Below, piece after piece: positions 1 through 7,703 of a stretch of 17,184 nucleotides of DNA. The position numbers were made by a program, and so were the translations under genes. The stretch covers positions 1 through 17,184 of the forward strand of contig JAAAOH010000329.1 in NCBI GenBank assembly GCA_009908925.1. Reading direction: 5' to 3'. The stretch comes from Spirochaetota bacterium (GTDB lineage Bacteria > Spirochaetota > Spirochaetia > DSM-27196 > PWMO01). The notes beneath the pieces are model-generated. The model did no database searches. It saw nothing but the letters and a program-made list of their open reading frames with translations, and was not told the DNA's origin. Position 1 is the stretch's first letter, and each line of letters begins with the position of its first letter.

Positions 1-945
1 GGTGGCTACCAGGTCGGAAACTTTCCGCCGGGGTGGTCTGAGTGGAACGGCAAGTACCGCGACTGTATCCGGGATTTCTGGCGCGGACAGGACCAGACGC
101 TCGCGGAGTTCGCGTATCGGCTTACAGGTAGCTCCGATCTCTACGAGAATACCGGTCGGCAGCCCTATGCAAGCATCAACTTCATAACGGCCCACGACGG
201 GTTCACGCTGCAGGACCTCGTCTCCTATAACGAGAAGCACAACGAGGCCAATGGCGAGGGCAGCCGGGACGGGGAGGACCACAACCGCTCGTGGAACTGC
301 GGAGTGGAAGGACCCACCGACGACCCGGAAGTCCTGCGCCTCAGGCGTCGCCAGCGCCGGAATTTCATGATCACCCTTCTTCTGAGCCAGGGCGTGCCCA
401 TGATTCTCGGAGGCGATGAGATCGGACGGACGCAGGGGGGCAACAACAACGGCTACTGCCAGGACAACGATATATCCTGGTACAACTGGAACACCGCTGA
501 TCTGGAGTTGCTCCAGTTCACGCGCCGCCTGGTCACCTTCCGCCAGGAACACCCGGTGTTCCACCGCCGCCGGTTTTTCCAGGGACGGGCGATTCACGGC
601 GCCCAGGTCGAAGACGTCGAATGGTTCACCCTCGACGGTGTACAGATGGCCGAGGAGAACTGGGGCGAAGGTTTCGCGAAGTCCGTGGCCGTGTTCCTCA
701 ACGGGGATGCGATTCCCACTCTCGACGAGAACGGTCTTCGTGTGAGCGACGACAGTTTCTATCTCATTTTCAACGCCCACTACGAGCCGCTGGCCTTTCA
801 CCTTCCCGACAAGATGTGGTCGCGGCGCTGGGAGCTGATCCTGGACACCGATCGCGGCTGGCTTGCCGCTCCGCCCACAGTTGAGGCGGGCGAAGCCCTG
901 GAGGTGCAGGAGCGGAGCACGCTGGTGCTGAGAAAGGCGGACTGA
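1..945 (+). CDS. glgX: Glycogen debranching enzyme GlgX/TreX (isoamylase type), C-terminal part
   Basis: Hydrolyses alpha-1,6 branch points of glycogen or limit dextrins, giving linear maltodextrins; cytoplasmic. The reading frame is open from base 1 to the TGA at 943-945, so the 5' part lies outside the window. The 314 visible residues are under half of the roughly 700 usual for the family. Visible family signatures are INFITAHDGFTLQDLVSYN, where the Asp of TAHDGF is the conserved third catalytic acid of glycoside hydrolase family 13, then HNRSWNCGVEG, GVPMILGGDEIGRTQGGNNN and the DISWYNW stretch, followed by a beta-sandwich C-terminal domain. It is 3 nt upstream of treY and in the same operon, so it probably supplies debranched chains to TreY (a TreX role). 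Family assignment is firm. The symbol glgX rather than treX is a naming choice. Confidence 0.95.
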   Translation, partial: GGYQVGNFPPGWSEWNGKYRDCIRDFWRGQDQTLAEFAYRLTGSSDLYENTGRQPYASINFITAHDGFTLQDLVSYNEKHNEANGEGSRDGEDHNRSWNCGVEGPTDDPEVLRLRRRQRRNFMITLLLSQGVPMILGGDEIGRTQGGNNNGYCQDNDISWYNWNTADLELLQFTRRLVTFRQEHPVFHRRRFFQGRAIHGAQVEDVEWFTLDGVQMAEENWGEGFAKSVAVFLNGDAIPTLDENGLRVSDDSFYLIFNAHYEPLAFHLPDKMWSRRWELILDTDRGWLAAPPTVEAGEALEVQERSTLVLRKAD

Positions 946-948
946 CTG

Positions 949-3624
949 ATGGAACATCTCCCGCGGGCAACGTATCGGATTCAACTGAGCGCGGACTTCG
1001 ACCTCGATGAGGCAGCCGGTATTGCCTCTTACCTCGAACGGCTTGGCGTGAGCCATGCCTACGCCTCTCCCTACCTCCAGGCGGCGCCGGGAAGTACGCA
1101 CGGCTATGATGTCGTCGACCACGGACGCGTGAATGTCGAGCTCGGCGGCGAGAAGGCTCATAGCTGGTTCTGCCGCAGCCTCAACGAGCACGGCCTCGGA
1201 CAGGTGCTCGATATCGTTCCGAACCATATGGCCATCGCCGGCTCCGACAATGCGTGGTGGTGGGACGTGCTGGAGAACGGCCCATCGAGCCGCTACGCCT
1301 CCTATTTCGACGTCGACTGGAGCGTCCAGCACGAGGAGGGCAATCGCATCCTGCTTCCCATCCTCGGTGATCACTACGGCCGCGTTGTGGAAGCCGGAGA
1401 GATTCGCCTCGAGCGCTCCGGCGGGTCCTTCCTGATCCGGTACTACGAGCACGTCTTCCCGGTGGCGCCACGCTCCCTCGTGGATCTGCTCTCGCGGGCA
1501 GCGCAGGCCGTCGATTCCGCCGATCTCGGGTTCATCTCGAGCGCGCTCGACTATCTCCCGCTTCCCACGGCCACCGACCGGCCGAGCACCCAGCGACGCC
1601 ACCGTGACAAGGAAGTTATCCGCATTCAGCTGACGCGGCTGCTCGACGAGCAGCCGGCGGTGCGTCGGGCCGTCGACGAAGAGGTCCGGCGCATTAACGA
1701 GGATCCCGACCTCATGGACGCCCTGCTCGCCGACCAGAATTACCGGCTTGCGCTCTGGCGCATCGCACGCAGCGACCTCGGCTACCGGCGCTTTTTCGAC
1801 ATCAACAACCTCGTGGCGCTTCGCATCGAGGACGACGAGGTGTTTCGCGACACGCACCGACTGATTCTCGGATGGTTGACCGACGGAACCCTGCAGGGAG
1901 TCCGCATCGACCATCCCGACGGCCTGAGAGATCCCGAGCAGTACTTCAGGAGACTTCGCGATCAGGCGCCTGAGGCGTGGATTGTGGCGGAGAAGATTCT
2001 GCACCGCGGCGAGCGCACCCCGGACGCCTGGCCGGTGGAGGGAACCACCGGATACGACTTCATGACCGTGACAGACGGTCTCTTCGTTGCCGCGGAGAAC
2101 GAGACAAGCTTCACCGACTTTTACCACTACTTCACCGCCGAGCCGACCGACTACCGCGAAGTTCTGCGCGAGAAGAAGTACATGGTGATGAACGATCTTC
2201 TCGGAAGCGACCTGAACCGCCTCACCGAGCTTGCGATGCAGGTATGCCTTGAGCATCGGCGCTACCGTGACTACGGCCGCGACGAGGTCGGCCATGCCCT
2301 TACCGAGATCGTGGCAAGCTTTCCGGCATATCGCACCTACGTGCGCGCCGGTCTCGGAGAGGTGCGCGACGAGGATCGCGACGTGATCGAGACGGTCGTG
2401 GCCGAGGCGCAGGAGCGGCGTCCGGAGATCGACGGAGAGCTCTTCGAGTTCCTCAAAGGAGTGATGCTCCTCGAGTATCCGGGGGACGCCGAGCGCGAGC
2501 TCGTCATGCGCCTTCAGCAGCTCACCGGACCCGTCATGGCCAAGGGAGCCGAGGATACCGCGTTCTACAGCTACAATCGTTTCACCATGCTGAACGAGGT
2601 CGGCGGCGATCCCGGCGTGTTCGGTACCGACGTGGCGGAGCTCCACGGTGAGTACCGCTACCGCGCTGCGCATTCGCCCCGGGCCATGCTCTCGAGCTCC
2701 ACCCACGACACGAAGCGCGCGGAGGATGTTCGGATGCGCCTCGCGGTGCTCTCCGAGATTCCCGCCGAATGGGAGCAATTCGTACAGTCGGCGAGCGTGC
2801 AGAACGAGGCTCATCGTACCGAGGGGCAGCCCGATCGCAACATGGAGTACCTCATATACCAGACGCTCGTCGGCGCGTGGCCCATCGATACGGATCGAAT
2901 GCTCACTTACGTGGAGAAGGCGTCCCGTGAGGCCAAGACTTACACGTCCTGGACGGCGCAGAACGCCGAATACGAGGCGGCGCTGCGGGCCTTCGTTGAA
3001 AACATCATGGAAGATGATGCGTTCATTTCGATGGTCGACGAGCTCGTCGAGCGCATCCGCAGAGCGGGGTGGGTAAACAGTCTCGCCATGACGGCGTTGA
3101 AGCTGACCGCTCCCGGCGTACCGGATGTATATCAGGGGAGTGAGCTCTGGAATCTGAGCCTGGTGGACCCCGATAACCGCAGACCGGTGGATTTCACCAC
3201 ACGCGAGCGTATGCTTTCCGAGCTTTCGCAGCTCTCGCCCCGCGAGATCATGGATCGCCTCGATGAAGGACTGCCGAAGCTGTGGCTGATCAACCGGGGG
3301 CTTGCGCTTCGCGGTTCACTTGCGGACGCCTTCGGCCCCGACGGTGACTACGAGCCGCTCGAGACCGGGGGCAATGCTGCCGCGCACTGCTTTGCCTTCG
3401 TTCGTGGAAGCGAGGCGAGCGGCCAGGCGGCAACAGTCGTGCCCCGCCTGCCGCTGACGCTCGCCGGGGAGTGGGGCGATACCTATCTGAAGCTGCCGCC
3501 GGGGAAGTGGAAGAGCGTGCTCACCGACGAGCGATATGACGGCGGCAAGGTGCCAGTCTCGAAACTCCTCGCAACCGCACCCGTGTGTATACTCGCCCGG
3601 GAGGGCGTCGACGACAGTGAGTGA
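949..3624 (+). CDS. treY: Maltooligosyl trehalose synthase TreY
   Basis: Intramolecular transglycosylase that turns the reducing-end alpha-1,4 bond of a maltodextrin into an alpha,alpha-1,1 bond, making maltooligosyl trehalose. The 891 residues are within the usual range for this family. The N-terminal ATYRIQL and the SPYLQAAPGSTHGYDVVD block are typical of TreY. The barrel continues with VLDIVPNHMA, then GVRIDHPDGLRDP (nucleophile Asp about residue 321), WIVAEKI (acid/base Glu about 348) and SSTHDTKRAEDVR (Asp about 587). The ATG at 949 follows the glgX stop by 3 nt, and GAAAGG at 932-937 is a plausible ribosome site 11 nt upstream. The 3' end overlaps treZ by 8 nt. The whole barrel appears intact, with no frameshift. 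Confidence 0.97.
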   Translation: MEHLPRATYRIQLSADFDLDEAAGIASYLERLGVSHAYASPYLQAAPGSTHGYDVVDHGRVNVELGGEKAHSWFCRSLNEHGLGQVLDIVPNHMAIAGSDNAWWWDVLENGPSSRYASYFDVDWSVQHEEGNRILLPILGDHYGRVVEAGEIRLERSGGSFLIRYYEHVFPVAPRSLVDLLSRAAQAVDSADLGFISSALDYLPLPTATDRPSTQRRHRDKEVIRIQLTRLLDEQPAVRRAVDEEVRRINEDPDLMDALLADQNYRLALWRIARSDLGYRRFFDINNLVALRIEDDEVFRDTHRLILGWLTDGTLQGVRIDHPDGLRDPEQYFRRLRDQAPEAWIVAEKILHRGERTPDAWPVEGTTGYDFMTVTDGLFVAAENETSFTDFYHYFTAEPTDYREVLREKKYMVMNDLLGSDLNRLTELAMQVCLEHRRYRDYGRDEVGHALTEIVASFPAYRTYVRAGLGEVRDEDRDVIETVVAEAQERRPEIDGELFEFLKGVMLLEYPGDAERELVMRLQQLTGPVMAKGAEDTAFYSYNRFTMLNEVGGDPGVFGTDVAELHGEYRYRAAHSPRAMLSSSTHDTKRAEDVRMRLAVLSEIPAEWEQFVQSASVQNEAHRTEGQPDRNMEYLIYQTLVGAWPIDTDRMLTYVEKASREAKTYTSWTAQNAEYEAALRAFVENIMEDDAFISMVDELVERIRRAGWVNSLAMTALKLTAPGVPDVYQGSELWNLSLVDPDNRRPVDFTTRERMLSELSQLSPREIMDRLDEGLPKLWLINRGLALRGSLADAFGPDGDYEPLETGGNAAAHCFAFVRGSEASGQAATVVPRLPLTLAGEWGDTYLKLPPGKWKSVLTDERYDGGKVPVSKLLATAPVCILAREGVDDSE

Positions 3625-5416
3625 TCAAGCAGTGACGGAGCGAATCGAGGTATGGGCGCCGGAGGCGTCCGGCGTTGACCTCATAGTGGACGAAGAGCGG
3701 CAACCCATGGAGCCGACGGACAGGGGCTACTGGCACGTCGAGGTGGCGCGGGACCTCTCGCGCATACCCTACGCCTTTTCCATCGACGGGGGAGACCCGC
3801 GGCCGGATCCGAGGTCCGAGCGCCAGCCCGAAGGGGTGCACGGCCCGTCGCTGCGGGTACGCCACGATGCGTTCCGCTGGAGCGACACGGGATTCCAACA
3901 GGTCCCGCTCTCCCGCGCGCTCGTCTATGAGCTGCATCCGGGCACCTTCACCGACGGCGGTACCCTCGATGCGGCAGCACAACGACTGGATTACCTCGCC
4001 GGCCTCGGCGTTACCCATGTGGAGCTCATGCCGCTCGGCGCGGCCTCCGGATCGCGGGGATGGGGCTACGACGGGGTCAACCTCTGTGCGCCGCACGAGG
4101 CCTATGGTGGCCCGGACGGGGTCAAGCGGTTCATCGATACGGCGCACGGAATGGGCCTCGCCGTTCTCATAGATGTCGTCTATAACCACCTCGGCCCCGA
4201 GGGAAACTACCTCCACGAGTTCGGTCCCTACTTCACCGAGCGCTATCGCACGCCCTGGGGCTCGGCGGTGAACCTCGACGGGCCGGGAAGCGATGAAGTG
4301 CGACGTTTTTTCATCGACAACGCGCGCATGTGGCTGCGCGACTATCATGCCGACGGGCTGCGCGTGGATGCGGTTCACGCCTTCTACGACAAGTCGGCGC
4401 TGAACTTTCTCGAGGAGCTCGGGAGCTCGGTCCACCGCCTCGAAGGGGAGCTCGGAAGACGGCTGATCGTCATCGCCGAGAGCGATCTCAACGATCCGCA
4501 GGTGGTTCGAAGCACCGAGGCGGGCGGCTACGGGCTGCGCGCGCAGTGGAGCGACGACTTCCACCACGCGATACATGCGCTGGTCACCGGAGAGCGGTGG
4601 GGCTACTACCGGGATTTCGGCGCGCTCGGCATGGTGGCGTACGCACTCGAGCGAAACTACGTGTTCGACGGCGCCTATCAGAGCTCCCGCGGGTGCCTGC
4701 ACGGCCGCCCGGCAGCGGACCTGCCCCCGGACCGGTTTCTCGGCTACATTCAGAATCATGATCAGGTAGGGAACAGGGCCCGCGGGGAGCGACTCTCGCA
4801 TATCGCCGGCACGGACGCACAGAAGGTTGCCGCTGCCGTCTGCCTCTTCTCTCCCTTCGTCCCGATGCTCTTCCAGGGCGAGGAGTGGGCCGCCTCCACG
4901 CCGTTTCTCTACTTCACCGATCACCAGGACCCTGACCTCGGTGACGCGGTCCGCGAGGGCCGCAGGCGCGAGTTCAGTTTTCAGTCCTCCGACGTGCCGG
5001 ATCCCCAGTCGCCAGAGACGGCTGCCGCCTCGGTGCTGCGGTGGGACGAGCGCGAAACCTCACCCCACGCCGGGATGCTTGCCTGGTACCGTTCTCTGAT
5101 AAAGCTGCGCCGTACGTGGCCCGAGCTTGCAGCAGGCCGTCGGGATGATATGTCGGTGCAGTTTGACGAGGACGCGGCAACGCTGTGGGTCCACAGGGGC
5201 CGCTTGAGCCTTTACTGCAATTTCTCGCAGTCTACGCGGACCTTCCCCGAAGTCAGGAACGCCCGGGACGACGGGAACGTCGGGTCCGCCGGTGCCGCCG
5301 GTGCCGCCGGGGGCGTGAGCATCCTGGTCGGCTCGAGGTCCGATGTCGAGCTGAAGCGGGACGGCTCGCTCAGCCTTCCGGGGCTCAGCGCAGCGGTCCT
5401 TGGACCTCGCCTGTAA
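3617..5416 (+). CDS. treZ: Malto-oligosyltrehalose trehalohydrolase TreZ
   Basis: Hydrolyses the alpha-1,4 bond next to the trehalosyl unit made by TreY and releases free trehalose. The GTG at 3617 is chosen as start because GGGAGGG (3599-3605) lies 11 nt upstream and because it gives the usual TreZ N-terminus (IEVWAPEASGVDL, the carbohydrate-binding beta domain). An in-frame start further upstream would overlap treY by about 90 nt. The product is 599 residues. Motifs in order are DVVYNHLGPEGNYL (about 186-199), GLRVDAVHAFYD (nucleophile Asp about 251), VIAESDLND (acid/base Glu about 288) and IQNHDQVGNRARGERL (Asp about 382). The C-terminal beta domain carries a Gly/Ala run (NVGSAGAAGAAGG) that I do not recognise from the family; it is encoded by a 9-bp tandem repeat. 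Last gene of the trehalose operon; it converges on the GGDEF gene. Confidence 0.96.
   Translation: MSDQAVTERIEVWAPEASGVDLIVDEERQPMEPTDRGYWHVEVARDLSRIPYAFSIDGGDPRPDPRSERQPEGVHGPSLRVRHDAFRWSDTGFQQVPLSRALVYELHPGTFTDGGTLDAAAQRLDYLAGLGVTHVELMPLGAASGSRGWGYDGVNLCAPHEAYGGPDGVKRFIDTAHGMGLAVLIDVVYNHLGPEGNYLHEFGPYFTERYRTPWGSAVNLDGPGSDEVRRFFIDNARMWLRDYHADGLRVDAVHAFYDKSALNFLEELGSSVHRLEGELGRRLIVIAESDLNDPQVVRSTEAGGYGLRAQWSDDFHHAIHALVTGERWGYYRDFGALGMVAYALERNYVFDGAYQSSRGCLHGRPAADLPPDRFLGYIQNHDQVGNRARGERLSHIAGTDAQKVAAAVCLFSPFVPMLFQGEEWAASTPFLYFTDHQDPDLGDAVREGRRREFSFQSSDVPDPQSPETAAASVLRWDERETSPHAGMLAWYRSLIKLRRTWPELAAGRRDDMSVQFDEDAATLWVHRGRLSLYCNFSQSTRTFPEVRNARDDGNVGSAGAAGAAGGVSILVGSRSDVELKRDGSLSLPGLSAAVLGPRL
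5286..5312 (+). repeat. Three copies of a 9-bp GC-rich unit inside treZ
   Basis: CCGCCGGTG occurs at 5286-5294 and 5295-5303, followed by CCGCCGGGG at 5304-5312. The period is a multiple of three, so the frame is kept and the repeat adds a Gly/Ala stretch to the C-terminal domain of TreZ. It looks like replication-slippage expansion in a surface loop. Confidence 0.7.
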
Positions 5417-5530
5417 GCGGTGCACGCCGTCGCCGGCGGCCCCCCGACGGTTGGCGGCCGCGCGGCCGTGAGCCCGGGGGGTGTGGAGGGAGGCCCGGCG
5501 GCTGGAGGCCCCGGGGCTGCGGACGGCGTG
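5417..5530. other. GC-rich, inverted-repeat-filled gap between convergent genes
   Basis: 114 bp between the treZ stop and the GGDEF-gene stop. It has no ORF I would defend. A 9-bp inverted repeat bounds almost the entire gap (CACGCCGTC at 5423-5431 and GACGGCGTG at 5522-5530). Inside are CCGTCG/CGACGG (5427-5432 and 5445-5450) and a perfect 14-bp palindrome CGGCCGCGCGGCCG (5455-5468). It could act as a two-way transcription terminator for treZ and the GGDEF gene, but no T-run follows any stem, so a canonical intrinsic terminator is not shown. Confidence 0.45.
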
Positions 5531-6772
5531 TCATGCGCTGGCGATGCGGTTTCGTCCGTTTCGTTTGGCGCTGTAGAGGGCCTCGTCGGCGGCTTTGAGA
5601 ACCTCCTGCGGCGAGCGCTTGGCCCCGTTTCGACCGGCAATGCCGAGGCTTACCGTTACCGACAGCGGGGTCTGCCTTCGCCTCGGGCCGCCCCGCGCCT
5701 CCTTCGGAGGTGGCGTCTCCGGGCGGTCGCGTCGGCGGAGGGTGAAGCGGGCCTCGTCGATGCGCTTCCTTAGCTCTTCGAGCACCGCCTCTACGTCGGC
5801 CGGTGACCGCCGGGGAAACAGAATCGTGAACTCTTCCCCGCCGTAGCGGAAGGCGCGTCCACCACCACCCACGCGCGCAAGGTGACCGGCAACCATCCGA
5901 AGCACCTGGTCACCCACATCGTGTCCGTAGGTGTCGTTGAATGTCTTGAAGTAGTCGATGTCCGCAATTGCAATTGCATACCGGCTTCCGAGTTTCGCGA
6001 GCTCGTTTTCGAAGGCCCGGCGGCCGGGAAGCCCCGTGAGGGTGTCACGAAACGCCATGCTGTGCGAGCTCTCGAGAACGTAGGAGAGAAGAATCAGTGC
6101 CGCGCCGGCGGCATAGATCGTAAAGACCCTCGGCGCGGCGGGCAGCAGTACGGGCATGGTCAGGGTGATGGTTGCCCAGAAGAAGCCCGCGTCCTCGGCT
6201 CGCCTGTGTCTCAGATAGGCGATAAGAAACGCGGCCATTGCGAGAAGAAAAACAAGCAGGGCGGGCTGTGGCATCCTGGTCCACTCGAAGAACCGTGTGG
6301 GGACAACATCCACCGCCACGTACTGGTAGAGCAGCCGTGGCATTTGCCACAGAACGACTGCTATGGCACCCGCCTCTGCGGCAAGCGCGCCAAGGCGGAG
6401 AAGACCGAATCGGGTGAGCACACCGCGCTCACGGCTCACGGACATCGCAAGGAAGTTCAGCGGCGGAAGCGTCGAGACTGCGGCAATCGCCGCTGCCTGC
6501 GTCCAGAAGCCACCGCCGCTGAATGCATGGACCCAGAAGCGGTCCACGCAGAGGATAAGGAGAAGGGCGAAAGCCGTCCGGCTCTGGTTGAAGCGCCACG
6601 CCAGAACCAGGCCCGCGCCGACGGCAGCAAGCAGCACGACCGCCGCGGCGAAACCGACAGCTTCACTCGTTCCCGCGTAGGCCCCGAGCAGGATCGCAGC
6701 CGCGGCTATGGGAGCTCCCGGGACGAGGAACAAGCGCAGCGCGTGGAGCGCCCTTGACGACATGCCCTCCAT
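5531..6772 (-). CDS. Membrane-anchored GGDEF protein, probable diguanylate cyclase
   Basis: Probably makes cyclic di-GMP from two GTP at the inner face of the cytoplasmic membrane. The 413-residue product begins with about eight hydrophobic segments filling residues 10-230 (for example APIAAAAILLGAYAG, VGFAAAVVLLAAVGAGLVLAW, LLVFLLAMAAFLIAYL). These resemble a multi-pass sensor module that I cannot name. The GGDEF domain follows from DTLTGLPGRRAF, with the active-site loop RYGGEEFTILF (GGEEF at 311-315). The domain ends with VTVSLGIA and ADEALYSAKRNGRNRI. The inhibitory I-site (RxxD five residues before GGEEF) is replaced by four glycines. A basic, Pro-rich insertion of about 20 residues lies between the last helix and VTVSLGIA. 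The ATG at 6772 has no good ribosome site, and a second in-frame ATG at 6763 is possible. A TTGACA lies upstream (6831-6836, - strand) without a convincing -10. Confidence 0.92.
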   Translation of the reverse strand: MEGMSSRALHALRLFLVPGAPIAAAAILLGAYAGTSEAVGFAAAVVLLAAVGAGLVLAWRFNQSRTAFALLLILCVDRFWVHAFSGGGFWTQAAAIAAVSTLPPLNFLAMSVSRERGVLTRFGLLRLGALAAEAGAIAVVLWQMPRLLYQYVAVDVVPTRFFEWTRMPQPALLVFLLAMAAFLIAYLRHRRAEDAGFFWATITLTMPVLLPAAPRVFTIYAAGAALILLSYVLESSHSMAFRDTLTGLPGRRAFENELAKLGSRYAIAIADIDYFKTFNDTYGHDVGDQVLRMVAGHLARVGGGGRAFRYGGEEFTILFPRRSPADVEAVLEELRKRIDEARFTLRRRDRPETPPPKEARGGPRRRQTPLSVTVSLGIAGRNGAKRSPQEVLKAADEALYSAKRNGRNRIASA

Positions 6773-6849
6773 GTTAGCGCCGGAAGCTTAGAAAGCCAAG
6801 CCCGAAACGGCGGCCGGTGTGAAGTCGATGTGTCAACGGCTCGACGGGT

Positions 6850-7248
6850 CTAGTGGCACTGATGCCCGTGATCGTGGTGATCATCCGAGCCGTGGTGACC
6901 GGCGCAGGCATGCTCGATTCCGCACTCCTGAGCGCTACCGGTGACGATCTCCTGCACCGCCTCGGCCGGTGTAGCGGCACCGCTGAGAAAAACGCGAATG
7001 CCTGCTTCGTTGAGCCGTGCAAGAGCACGACGGCCCATTCCACCGCAGGCTACCGCGTGGACTCCGCGTCCCACCAGCTCGGCAGCCGGAGCGCAGTTGC
7101 CGTGACCATGCTCCTTGTTCGAATTGTCGATCACCGAGATTGCCTCAGACTCCGTGTCAATGATTGTGAGGTACGGTGCACTGCCGAAGTGACCGTAGAC
7201 GGTGTCGTTGAGGCCCGAGTGGCCTGCTGTCGGAATGCAAATGTTCAT
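6850..7248 (-). CDS. NifX/NifB-like dinitrogenase iron-molybdenum cofactor family protein
   Basis: Small cytoplasmic protein of the family typified by NifX, NafY and the C-terminus of NifB (PF02579), which bind iron-sulfur or iron-molybdenum cluster precursors. Stand-alone members are common in anaerobes without nitrogenase, and their role is not settled. The 132 residues show the family start MNICIPTAG, the GHFGSAPYLTIIDTE block, NCAPAAELVGRGVHAVACGGMG and a C-terminal tail rich in His and Cys (CGIEHACAGHHG, then HHDHGHQCH), a likely metal-binding tail. The ATG overlaps the stop of the upstream DUF134 gene as ATGA. AGAAGGAG at 7254-7261 sits 5 nt before the start, so the two genes are translationally coupled. 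No nif genes are present, so a nitrogen-fixation role is not supported here. Confidence 0.93.
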   Translation of the reverse strand: MNICIPTAGHSGLNDTVYGHFGSAPYLTIIDTESEAISVIDNSNKEHGHGNCAPAAELVGRGVHAVACGGMGRRALARLNEAGIRVFLSGAATPAEAVQEIVTGSAQECGIEHACAGHHGSDDHHDHGHQCH

Positions 7249-7616
7249 CTTTGCTCCTTCTGGATATGAGATTCATGGTCGCCGACGCTCCGTGAGCCGA
7301 CGTCGGCAGTGTCTGCGCAGGAGTCGAGGGAGCCTGCGGCGCGGGGCTCCACGACGACGGCCTGATTCGAAATCAGCGCCTCGACAAGCTTCTTCCTGCC
7401 GCGGGCGAGAAGCCGCTGCACCGTTCCGCGGGAGACCGCCATCTGCATCCCCGCCCGGCTCTGGTCGAGTCCCTCGACATCACAGAGACGCATTGCCTCG
7501 AGCTCGTCGAGTCCCAGACGCACTGTCTGGAGCTCGGACAGGGGGATCGCCGCCGGTTTGAACACCCGGTTCCCGTCGAGTCGGCGGCATTTGCGGCGTT
7601 TCGGACATCGTGACAA
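7245..7616 (-). CDS. DUF134 family protein with helix-turn-helix
   Basis: Member of the DUF134 family: small proteins with a sigma-like helix-turn-helix often encoded beside NifX-like genes. I start it at TTG 7616 because AGAAAGGAG (7623-7631) lies exactly 6 nt upstream and because it gives MSRCPKRRKCRRL, close to the usual family beginning. Longer starts at GTG 7643 or ATG 7637 would place the ribosome site inside the gene. The 123-residue product has the family block VRLGLDELEAMRLCDVEGLDQ, then the HTH segment AGMQMAVSRGTVQRLLARGRKK. The last 35 residues are poorly conserved. The gene overlaps the NifX-like gene by 4 nt. A role as DNA-binding regulator of this pair is inferred from the fold and from the palindrome at its promoter. 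Confidence 0.92.
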   Translation of the reverse strand: MSRCPKRRKCRRLDGNRVFKPAAIPLSELQTVRLGLDELEAMRLCDVEGLDQSRAGMQMAVSRGTVQRLLARGRKKLVEALISNQAVVVEPRAAGSLDSCADTADVGSRSVGDHESHIQKEQR

Positions 7617-7622
7617 CTGGTG

Positions 7623-7631
7623 CTCCTTTCT
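7623..7631 (-). promoter_or_regulatory. Ribosome binding site that fixes a TTG start for the DUF134 gene
   Basis: The - strand reads AGAAAGGAG, then CACCAG, then TTG. The spacing of 6 nt is close to ideal, and no other start codon in the frame has a comparable site. This argues against the longer ORF starting at 7643. Confidence 0.75.
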
Positions 7632-7644
7632 GTGCATATGCACA
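7631..7644. promoter_or_regulatory. Perfect 14-bp palindrome, candidate operator of the DUF134/NifX-like pair
   Basis: TGTGCATATGCACA equals its own reverse complement. It shares one base with the end of the candidate -10 (7644) and one with the ribosome site (7631), so it covers the expected transcription start. A bound protein there would block initiation. The binder is unknown; the DUF134 protein itself is the obvious candidate. Confidence 0.6.
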
Positions 7645-7671
7645 ATATCACCAAGCCGGGTGCCAGGTCAA
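7644..7671 (-). promoter_or_regulatory. Candidate sigma-70-like promoter for the DUF134/NifX-like pair
   Basis: On the - strand TTGACC (7671-7666), a 16-nt spacer and GATATT (7649-7644) match the -35 and -10 consensus at 5/6 and 4/6. Transcription would start near 7637, inside the palindrome. This leaves a short leader before the TTG start at 7616. Confidence 0.45.
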
Positions 7672-7690
7672 CAGGTCATTCGTAGTGACC
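7664..7690. repeat. Cluster of GGTCA half-sites between divergent promoters
   Basis: CAGGTCA occurs twice in direct orientation (7664-7670 and 7672-7678). The second copy forms an inverted pair with TGACC at 7686-7690 across 7 nt. The first overlaps the -35 of the - strand promoter. This may be a binding region for a dimeric regulator, or chance in a short gap. Confidence 0.3.
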
Positions 7691-7703
7691 GTCAATACTC
7701 ATG

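Noticed and set aside
3521..4924. 467-codon open frame on the - strand opposite treZ
   Set aside because: Antisense shadow of a fully conserved TreZ in GC-rich DNA; its translation resembles no family and is rich in Arg and Val.
5882..6757. 291-codon open frame on the + strand opposite the GGDEF gene
   Set aside because: Reads as low-complexity charged sequence, while the - strand encodes clear membrane segments and a GGDEF domain.
6797..6845. GTCGA/TCGAC inverted repeat after the NifX-like gene as a terminator
   Set aside because: Only 5 bp with a 12-nt loop and no T-run; too weak to call.
6850..7248. Nitrogen-fixation function for the NifX-like gene
   Set aside because: No nif structural or assembly gene is present; stand-alone members of this family are widespread in non-fixers.
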